Source: Marivirga arenosa
GTDB taxonomy: Bacteria; Bacteroidota; Bacteroidia; Cytophagales; Cyclobacteriaceae
Direction of reading: 5' to 3'
Length of the DNA stretch: 64,000 bases
NCBI RefSeq assembly: GCF_030503875.2
Contig: NZ_CP129968.2
Coordinates: 496,001 to 560,000, forward strand
The position numbers and the translations under genes are program-made. Below, one piece after another: positions 57,781-64,000 of this stretch (position 1 is the stretch's first letter; the number at the start of each line of letters is the position of its first letter). The notes beneath the pieces are model-generated. The model saw only the letters and a list, made by a program, of their open reading frames with translations, was not told where the DNA came from and did not search any database.

Positions 57781-58377
57781 TTAATCGAAACTCACTTCAG
57801 GTGCATTTTCTGCTCCTTGGTCAGCTTCGAAATATCCTTTCTTCTCAAAACCATACATACCTGCTAGCATGGTTTGAGGAAATTTTCTGATATAGGTATT
57901 GTAGTCTCTGGTTACCTCGTTGAATCTTCTTCTTTCTACAGCAATTCTATTTTCTGTTCCTTCTAATTGATCTTGTAATTTTGAGAAGTTTTGATTGGCC
58001 TTTAAATCTGGATATCGTTCAACTACTACCATTAAACGAGATAAAGCAGAACTTAAGCCTTGTTGTGCTTGCTGGAATTGCTGGATTTTTTCAGGACTCA
58101 AGTCATCTGCGTTAATATTAACACCAGTTGCTTTTGACCTCGCTTCAATTACACCTTGAAGTGTCTCTTGTTCAAAATCAGCATATCCCTTTACCGTATT
58201 TACTAAGTTCGGTATTAAGTCAGCTCTTCTTTGATAAACATTTTCAACCTGCGACCATGCTGAAGTTACTTGCTCTTCTTTTGTAACCATATTGTTATAA
58301 GAACCAGCAAATACTCGGTATATGATAATGGCAACTAAAACAATGATGCCAATCGTAATTAAAAGACCTCTTTTCAT
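57781..58377 (-). CDS. LemA family protein
   Basis: A 198-residue protein: N-terminal transmembrane anchor (LLITIGIIVLVAIIIYRVFA) and the coiled-coil LemA domain with SYNNMVTKEEQVTSAWSQVE, RRADLIPNLVNTVKGYADFE, ERYPDLKANQNFSKLQDQL and a FPQTMLAGMYGFEKKGYFEA end. LemA proteins are membrane-associated and of uncertain role. A strong terminator follows, so it is transcribed apart from the FKBP gene. Confidence 0.95.
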   Translation of the reverse strand: MKRGLLITIGIIVLVAIIIYRVFAGSYNNMVTKEEQVTSAWSQVENVYQRRADLIPNLVNTVKGYADFEQETLQGVIEARSKATGVNINADDLSPEKIQQFQQAQQGLSSALSRLMVVVERYPDLKANQNFSKLQDQLEGTENRIAVERRRFNEVTRDYNTYIRKFPQTMLAGMYGFEKKGYFEADQGAENAPEVSFD

Positions 58378-58529
58378 ATTAATATAATTAGGTTTAGTTT
58401 AAATTTTTGATGTCACTTTCAATACGAAGGTAGCAGAGAAATGTTAATTTAGAAATTCAATTTGTTTTAATGATATTATTACTTTTTGAAAATGTATTTT
58501 TGCTTGGTTTATAAAATTGTCTTGAATTT

Positions 58530-59660
58530 ATGTTAAGAAAAACACTAGGTGTATCATTTATTATCATCGTTTTATTGGGTATTACTTTTCTTTTCCTGCC
58601 TGATTATTCTCAAAATGCTTTTTTGCATTTAACAGCTAATATTGACGATTATGAAATATTTGAGAATAGAACCGTAGCCGCTAGCAATCCACAAGCTTGG
58701 GCCATTTCAGCTCAGTATAACCAATATGAAATGGGTCAGACTTATCAAGAAATTCTGGAATCCTATGAAACCACAGCTTTCCTAATTGTAAAAGATACTG
58801 CAATATTTTATGAAAAATACTTTTTAGGATATGATGAAGAAGCCATTTCTAACTCTTTTTCAGCAGCAAAAAGTATAGTGAGTTTACTTATTGGCATAGC
58901 AATAGATGAGGGCAAAATTAAGAGTGTTTTTGAACCCGTTTCTGAATATTTAGAATCCTTCAAAGAAGGGGATAAATCAGAAGTTACCATTAAAGATGTT
59001 CTCACTATGAGCTCAGGTATTGACTGGAATGAAGCTTATATGAGCCCATTTTCAAAAACTACTGAAGCCTACTATGGTCACGATTTAAAGAAGCTGGTTG
59101 ATGAATTGAAGATGGATGGAGAACCAGCTCAGGAGTTTGCTTACAAAAGCATAAATACTCAAATCTTGGCAGAAATACTCGAGGCAGCCACCGGTCAATC
59201 AGTAAGTGATTACGCTACGAATCGTTTATGGCGAAAAATTGGAGCAGAACATGATGCACTTTGGAGTTTAGATAGAGCAGGTGGAATGGAGAAGGCATTT
59301 TGTTGCTTTAATAGCACAGCCAGAGATTTTGCCAGAATTGGCCAATTGGTTCTGAATAATGGAGAATGGAACGGGGAACAAGTAGTACCTGAAGATTATA
59401 TAAAAGTTGCCACTCAGCCAGCAAAATTATTCGGCTCGGAAAAAGAGTTAACATACTATGGTTACCAGTGGTGGATTTTGAATTATGAAGGAAAGCAAAT
59501 TCCATATGCAAGAGGAATTTTAGGACAATATGTATTTGTTTTGAAAGATAAAAATGCTGTAGTAGTAAGGTTAGGTAAAAGCAGAAGCAAGCTTTATACT
59601 AGTAATCACCCTGATGATGTGTATGAATATGTTGAAGCTGCCTACGAATTATTGAAATAA
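58530..59660 (+). CDS. Serine hydrolase of the beta-lactamase/6-aminohexanoate hydrolase type
   Basis: A 376-residue exported or membrane-anchored hydrolase (N-terminal hydrophobic segment SFIIIVLLGITFLFLP). Catalytic motifs: SAAK (S111, K114), Y-x-x-x-N in AYKSINTQILAE and GYQWWI near the end. DVLTMSSGIDWNEAY is typical of the class C-like EstB/NylB subfamily. The substrate is unknown, but ester or amide hydrolysis is expected. Followed by a 65-residue membrane protein after six bases. Confidence 0.88.
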   Translation: MLRKTLGVSFIIIVLLGITFLFLPDYSQNAFLHLTANIDDYEIFENRTVAASNPQAWAISAQYNQYEMGQTYQEILESYETTAFLIVKDTAIFYEKYFLGYDEEAISNSFSAAKSIVSLLIGIAIDEGKIKSVFEPVSEYLESFKEGDKSEVTIKDVLTMSSGIDWNEAYMSPFSKTTEAYYGHDLKKLVDELKMDGEPAQEFAYKSINTQILAEILEAATGQSVSDYATNRLWRKIGAEHDALWSLDRAGGMEKAFCCFNSTARDFARIGQLVLNNGEWNGEQVVPEDYIKVATQPAKLFGSEKELTYYGYQWWILNYEGKQIPYARGILGQYVFVLKDKNAVVVRLGKSRSKLYTSNHPDDVYEYVEAAYELLK

Positions 59661-59666
59661 AATAGA

Positions 59667-59864
59667 ATGGAGTTAACTAAGATTTTAAGAATAGTATATT
59701 GGGTTTTGGTAATCATCATGATTATGGTGTTTTATTACAGCCTTAGGTATGCAGGTGACCAAGCCATGGAGTATACTTTAGTAGCCTTAGCCTTCTGGAC
59801 CGCAGCTTTTGTATTGAACCGATACATTCGAAAACTGAATTCTAAAAAGGATGACGAACAATGA
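59667..59864 (+). CDS. Small membrane protein, 65 residues
   Basis: Starts six bases after the serine-hydrolase stop and looks co-translated. Two transmembrane helices: ILRIVYWVLVIIMIMVFYYS, and YTLVALAFWTAAFVLNRYI, ending in a basic/acidic tail (RKLNSKKDDEQ). Codon use and context support a real gene; function unknown. The 224-bp gap that follows shows no clear feature. Confidence 0.65.
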   Translation: MELTKILRIVYWVLVIIMIMVFYYSLRYAGDQAMEYTLVALAFWTAAFVLNRYIRKLNSKKDDEQ

Positions 59865-60088
59865 TGTTGGTATAGTGTGCTTTTTGTTAATCTTATATTC
59901 TTTTCTAGTAAAAGGTGCAATTTATTACTTCTCAATTACAAGAGCTTAAATAGATGTTTAATCACATATTGTTTACTATCCTTTAAATATAGCCACTCAT
60001 CGAAATAAAGTCTAAATATTTATTGAAAAAATATTACAATGTAGATAAATAGCATAAATTACACCGATATTATGTAGATACTGTTTTT

Positions 60089-63000
60089 TTGAAAAAGTTA
60101 GTCCTAAATGTTTTAAATGCCGAAGAGCCAGAATCCAAAAGAGTATTTTTACTATTACTCATGGGTTTTTTCATGGGCTTCTTTGTTTCTGGCTTATCGG
60201 TTGGGGCTGAAGCACTTTTTCTGAATAATTTCAGTGAAGAAACGGACTTACCTTTAGCAATTGTAGTTTCAGGAGCTATTGGTGTAATAGCGACTTATCT
60301 TTTTAATTACTTTCAGTCAAAAATTAGCTTCGTACGTTTAGCAGGCTATACCCTACTAGTAATATTCCTGTTATTAATTTCTGTAGAGGTAGCGTATGCA
60401 TACTTACCAGATGTATCCCCATTATATTTTATCACTTTTACTTTTGTATTGCCCTTTACGTATCTTATTCTATTAATTTTCTGGGGTGCATTCGGAAGAC
60501 TATTTGATCTTAGGCAGTCCAAAAGAATTATCGGAGGAATTGATACTGGTCAGCTAACTGCTTCAATTTTAGCTCTATTAATTGTAATCCCATTCTTATT
60601 GAATCAGCCTGATTTTGCAGAGAAGGATCTAATTACCTTAAGTGTTTTTAGTCTTGGTGGGATGTATTTGTCTTTTCTATGGCTAATGAATAGCTCAAAA
60701 AAGCATATTAGAAGAGGGGAAAGAAGTGAGTTTGTGTCTTATAAAAATGTATTGAGTAACAAATACATGTTGCTAATGGTAGGTTTCGTATTGGTAAGTG
60801 TAATAGCCATTACTTTTATTGATTACTCCTTCTTTAGTGTTGCATCAGCGCAATTTGAAGAAAGTAATTTGGCAACCTTTTTAGCGTATTTTAATGGTAC
60901 AATCATCATTTTCAGCTTTTTATTCCAAACTTTTGCTACGGATAAAATCATTTCACTATATGGATTAAAAGTTTCCCTGCTTATCAATCCAATCCTAATT
61001 ATGATTATGGTAGGTGCAGCATGTTTGATAGGTGCCGGATTTGGCTTTACTCCTGATGATCCCACATTTATATTCTTCTTTGTAACCATAGCCGTAAGTA
61101 AGCTTTTTGTTACTTCTTTGAAGGATGCATTAGATGAACCTACTTTTAAATTGTATTTCCTTCCACTTGATGTTGAAAGTAGATTCGATATTCAGGTAAA
61201 AATACAAGGAGTTGTTAATGCTTTTGCCGGGATGATTGCCGGTGCTATCATTATAGTGTTAAATAATGTAGAGGTATTCAATTTATTAACCATATCAGTA
61301 GCTGTATTACCACTTTTAATAATTTGGTATTTTGTAACTCAAAGAATGCACGGTGGCTACAGATCCACTTTGCAAAAAACTTTGGTAAAAAATAAGGAAA
61401 AAAATAAAGTTGATGAGAATGAAAACTCCATTAGCCGATTATTGCATAAGCAGGTTAATAGTGATGAAGAACATAGAAGGCTTTATGGGTTAAAATTGAT
61501 GGAAAAGCTCGAGCCAGAAGAGTTCAATGCTTTCAAGCAAAATTTCAAAGGTGACATTTCGCCTAAAATGAGAGAATACTTAGGGGACGATCAACATGCC
61601 TTTAATGAAAATTCAGATTTAACCCTTAAAAAACTAGCTGAAAAAGCATTAAAGGAAAACCAATCTAGAGATGTGGCTCCGGTGAGCTTTGATCAACTGA
61701 GTAATTGGGCGCGGTCATTAGATCCTGCCAAAAGGCTTTACACAGCTAGAATTTTCAGGCAACATGCGGATGCTAAAAATATATTCCTACTACTCGATTT
61801 ATTGAAGGATGCCAACATAGAAGTCCGAATGGAAGCGATTGAAACCGCCAGGATTCTGAAAAGACATGAAACCTGGAATATTTTGATTGATTTGCTTGGT
61901 ACTGAGAAGTTTGGTCATGCAGCAGCAGCTTCCCTCATTTCGGCAGGAAAAGAAGTGTTACATCATTTAGAATCAGCTTTTCACAAGTCAGGCCAATCTG
62001 ATAAAATTAAAATGGCTGTTGTGAGAATTATGGGTAAAATTGGTGGAGATGAAGCCGAAGCTTTATTGTTGAAAAAAATTGATTACCCAGACAAAAGAGT
62101 GGTTTATGAAATGCTTAATGGGTTTGGGTATGAGGATTTTAATGCGGAAGGAAATCAAGCCCAAATTATCATAACCCTAATAGAAGAAGAAATTGGGAAG
62201 GCCATTTGGAATATGGCGGCTTTGCAAGAATTACCTAAGGAAGAAAAATTTGAAATATTAAGACAAGCTTTTAAAGAGGAAATTGGGCATAATTATGAAC
62301 AGGTTTTTTTATTGCTCTCTTTAATCTATGATACTGAATCAGTATCGCTGGTAAAAGAAAATATCCTATCAGATACTTCAGAAGGAATTGCCTATGGAAT
62401 TGAGCTTCTGGATATGTTCATTGATTCAGAATTAAAGTCAAAACTCTTTCCTTTGGTTGATGATATTAGCACTAGTGAAAAAATTAAATTGCTTGATAAC
62501 TTTTTTCCTCGTGAAAAATTTGAACCACTCCAATTATTAAAAAACATCTTAAATAGAGACTATAATCAGATTTCTCGCTGGATAAAAGCTTGTGCTCTAT
62601 ATTCTCTAGCCTATCACGAAGGTTATGAACCCAGTTACGCAGTAATTGCTCACATCTTTAACAAAGACAGACTATTACAGGAAGTTGCTGTTTGGTTGCT
62701 GTATCATCGAAATAGAGAGCAATATGAAAAGGTAATTTCAAGATTAAATCAAGAAGATCAAGACCAACTGATCAAAATCATTTCAAGTAATCAATTGGAT
62801 GATGGTTTAAATGATGGGTATTTCTTATTAGTAGAAATCGTGATGTTTCTAAAACAAATTGAAATATTCCATAAAATAAATGGTGATCAATTATGTGAAC
62901 TGGCTGATAATACTCAAGTAATCAGACTAAAGACAGGGGATAAAATTGATTTAAAAAATCTCGAGAATAATGCCATTTATGTAGTAGCGTCTGGTAGTCT

Positions 63001-63229
63001 ACATCTACAGACTGAATTTGAAGCAGATGTGAAACTAGTAGAAAAGGATGTGTATGGAGAGTTATTTATCCCTGAAAAACATCTCAAAGCCGAAAGCCTA
63101 ATCGCAGATGAAAATGCAGTAGTATTTCAACTAAATATCAATAATTTCTACACATTAATGTCTAGAAGTCAAGAATTTACAAATCAGTTATTTACTGCCA
63201 TTACCCAACATTATCAATCAAAAATATGA
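60089..63229 (+). CDS. Npt-type nucleotide transporter-like protein with HEAT repeats and cNMP-like domain
   Basis: A 1046-residue membrane protein. Residues 20-430 form about twelve transmembrane helices of the nucleotide-transporter-like (Npt1/ATP-ADP carrier) family (RVFLLLLMGFFMGFFVSG, SVGAEALFLNNF). Residues 520-880 are HEAT-like helical repeats (IEVRMEAIETARILK, KIKMAVVRIMGKIGGDEAE). From about 925 a cNMP-binding-like beta barrel follows (GDKIDLKNLENNAIYVVASG, VYGELFIPEKHL) but without the canonical phosphate-binding Arg, so ligand binding is doubtful. Starts at TTG 60089. Its stop overlaps the TIR-like gene start in ATGA. Confidence 0.85.
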   Translation: MKKLVLNVLNAEEPESKRVFLLLLMGFFMGFFVSGLSVGAEALFLNNFSEETDLPLAIVVSGAIGVIATYLFNYFQSKISFVRLAGYTLLVIFLLLISVEVAYAYLPDVSPLYFITFTFVLPFTYLILLIFWGAFGRLFDLRQSKRIIGGIDTGQLTASILALLIVIPFLLNQPDFAEKDLITLSVFSLGGMYLSFLWLMNSSKKHIRRGERSEFVSYKNVLSNKYMLLMVGFVLVSVIAITFIDYSFFSVASAQFEESNLATFLAYFNGTIIIFSFLFQTFATDKIISLYGLKVSLLINPILIMIMVGAACLIGAGFGFTPDDPTFIFFFVTIAVSKLFVTSLKDALDEPTFKLYFLPLDVESRFDIQVKIQGVVNAFAGMIAGAIIIVLNNVEVFNLLTISVAVLPLLIIWYFVTQRMHGGYRSTLQKTLVKNKEKNKVDENENSISRLLHKQVNSDEEHRRLYGLKLMEKLEPEEFNAFKQNFKGDISPKMREYLGDDQHAFNENSDLTLKKLAEKALKENQSRDVAPVSFDQLSNWARSLDPAKRLYTARIFRQHADAKNIFLLLDLLKDANIEVRMEAIETARILKRHETWNILIDLLGTEKFGHAAAASLISAGKEVLHHLESAFHKSGQSDKIKMAVVRIMGKIGGDEAEALLLKKIDYPDKRVVYEMLNGFGYEDFNAEGNQAQIIITLIEEEIGKAIWNMAALQELPKEEKFEILRQAFKEEIGHNYEQVFLLLSLIYDTESVSLVKENILSDTSEGIAYGIELLDMFIDSELKSKLFPLVDDISTSEKIKLLDNFFPREKFEPLQLLKNILNRDYNQISRWIKACALYSLAYHEGYEPSYAVIAHIFNKDRLLQEVAVWLLYHRNREQYEKVISRLNQEDQDQLIKIISSNQLDDGLNDGYFLLVEIVMFLKQIEIFHKINGDQLCELADNTQVIRLKTGDKIDLKNLENNAIYVVASGSLHLQTEFEADVKLVEKDVYGELFIPEKHLKAESLIADENAVVFQLNINNFYTLMSRSQEFTNQLFTAITQHYQSKI

Positions 63230-64000
63230 ATGACAAGCTAGAAGTAAGTATTATATATTCTGAAAGAGATAATGAGCCAATTCTGGACGATAAGGGCTGG
63301 GTAAGCTATTTTGAAAAGTTTCTATTCATGATGCTAAAGCAGACTATGAATAGAGAGATTAAAATCAATTTAATTTCTGATGAAACTCCTCAATTTAAGT
63401 TCGGTAAGAATAGTTTATTTATTCCAATTTTATCTCCAGATTTTATACTATCCGGTGCTTGCCTTGATAGAATAGAAGAGTTATTTCAACCATCCAAAGC
63501 TGAAAAAGCAAACGAAACTACATTTCCCGTTTTCAAATCTCCATTAGCCTATGTGGATATGCCAGAAAAGCTTAAAGCGCTTAGGTCGTACATCTTTTAT
63601 TTAAATACTGAAAATGAGGAACAAGAACTTATGGAGTTCTTCTCAAAGGAAGCAGAAAAGGGCTATTGGATGAAGATGGTGGATTTATGTTTCGATATAT
63701 ATGAAACCATCCTTAAAATGAACCATAAAGAAAGTGAAAAAGAAAAGCATGGAAGAAGAGCTATATACCTAGCTGAAACTGGGCAGGATTTGGCAGGAGC
63801 CAGAAATATCATTAAAAGAGAATTGACTCGCCATGGATATGAAGTTTTTCCTAAGAGTTTATTACCTCATACTTCAGCAGCAATTAAAAAATCAATAAAA
63901 GCTGATTTAGAGAAATGTCATTTTTCCATTCATATGATTGGAGCCTCATATGGAACTATTCCTAACGGCTCTGAAAATTCAATTATGGATATTCAGAATA
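63226..64000 (+). CDS. TIR-like domain protein, incomplete at window edge
   Basis: An ATG at 63226 overlaps the preceding stop (ATGA) and the frame stays open for 258 codons to the edge. Residues 3-90 resemble a TIR or TIR-like fold (LEVSIIYSERDNEPILDDKG, SLFIPILSPDFILSGACLD). A second similar unit is at about 183-258 (RRAIYLAETGQDLAGARNII, HFSIHMIGASYGTIPNGSE), related in layout to DUF4062/TIR effectors. No signal peptide. In Bacteroidota, such proteins may continue into STAND NTPase or repeat domains; here this is cut off. Coupling to the Npt-HEAT gene suggests joint function. Confidence 0.72.
   Translation, partial: MNDKLEVSIIYSERDNEPILDDKGWVSYFEKFLFMMLKQTMNREIKINLISDETPQFKFGKNSLFIPILSPDFILSGACLDRIEELFQPSKAEKANETTFPVFKSPLAYVDMPEKLKALRSYIFYLNTENEEQELMEFFSKEAEKGYWMKMVDLCFDIYETILKMNHKESEKEKHGRRAIYLAETGQDLAGARNIIKRELTRHGYEVFPKSLLPHTSAAIKKSIKADLEKCHFSIHMIGASYGTIPNGSENSIMDIQN

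Overview
The window looks like chromosome from a marine or soil Bacteroidota of the Cytophagales, probably Marivirga-like. This placement is inferred from low G+C, many signal-peptide and lipoprotein genes, Bacteroidetes-type promoters (TTG/TTTG plus TAnnTTTG), LytTR/LytS regulation, a SusB-like GH97 enzyme and typical lineage genes. I see no rRNA, tRNA, CRISPR array, prophage or intact insertion sequence.

Layout. 1-4.4 kb: the 5' part of a large secreted adhesin-like protein, an M20 peptidase, and the 3' stump of a lost M16 peptidase gene. 4.6-18.8 kb: a LytTR response regulator, then a long co-directional chemosensory operon: CheW, an outer-membrane beta-barrel, MCP, CheR, CheD, CheY, CheA, a REC-histidine kinase, CheB and a 1200-residue six-PAS LytS-type kinase. 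No flagellar genes are present, so this array probably serves surface motility or another output. 18.9-29.2 kb: mixed accessory genes. These include a PhoX-like lipoprotein with a di-haem peroxidase, a membrane AraC regulator, a serine hydrolase, an SUMF1-type pseudogene with two in-frame stops, and a TPR protein.

29.2-41.7 kb: an RND exporter-ileS-lspA operon whose IleRS carries the GxHH form of the HIGH motif, an FAD oxidoreductase, a GH97 alpha-glucosidase, and prfA with a beta-helix lipoprotein gene. 41.9-46.8 kb: a second sensory island (YfiR-like protein, a HAMP-GAF-PAS sensor without output, a DUF3365 haem lipoprotein, a single-domain response regulator) and a secreted alpha/beta hydrolase. 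46.9-59.9 kb: mostly metabolic and housekeeping genes (threonine dehydratase, GreA-like protein, membrane MutS-like ATPase, amidohydrolase, glutamate dehydrogenase, a 3HCDH-like protein, RidA, TPM, FKBP, LemA, serine hydrolase). 60.1-64 kb: an Npt-type carrier fused to HEAT repeats and a degenerate cNMP-like domain, overlapping by ATGA a TIR-like protein that runs off the window. This last pair is the best candidate for an undescribed system.

Several starts were moved from a distal GTG/TTG to an internal ATG where a signal peptide or promoter decides it. All functions are read from sequence motifs only; no database search was run.
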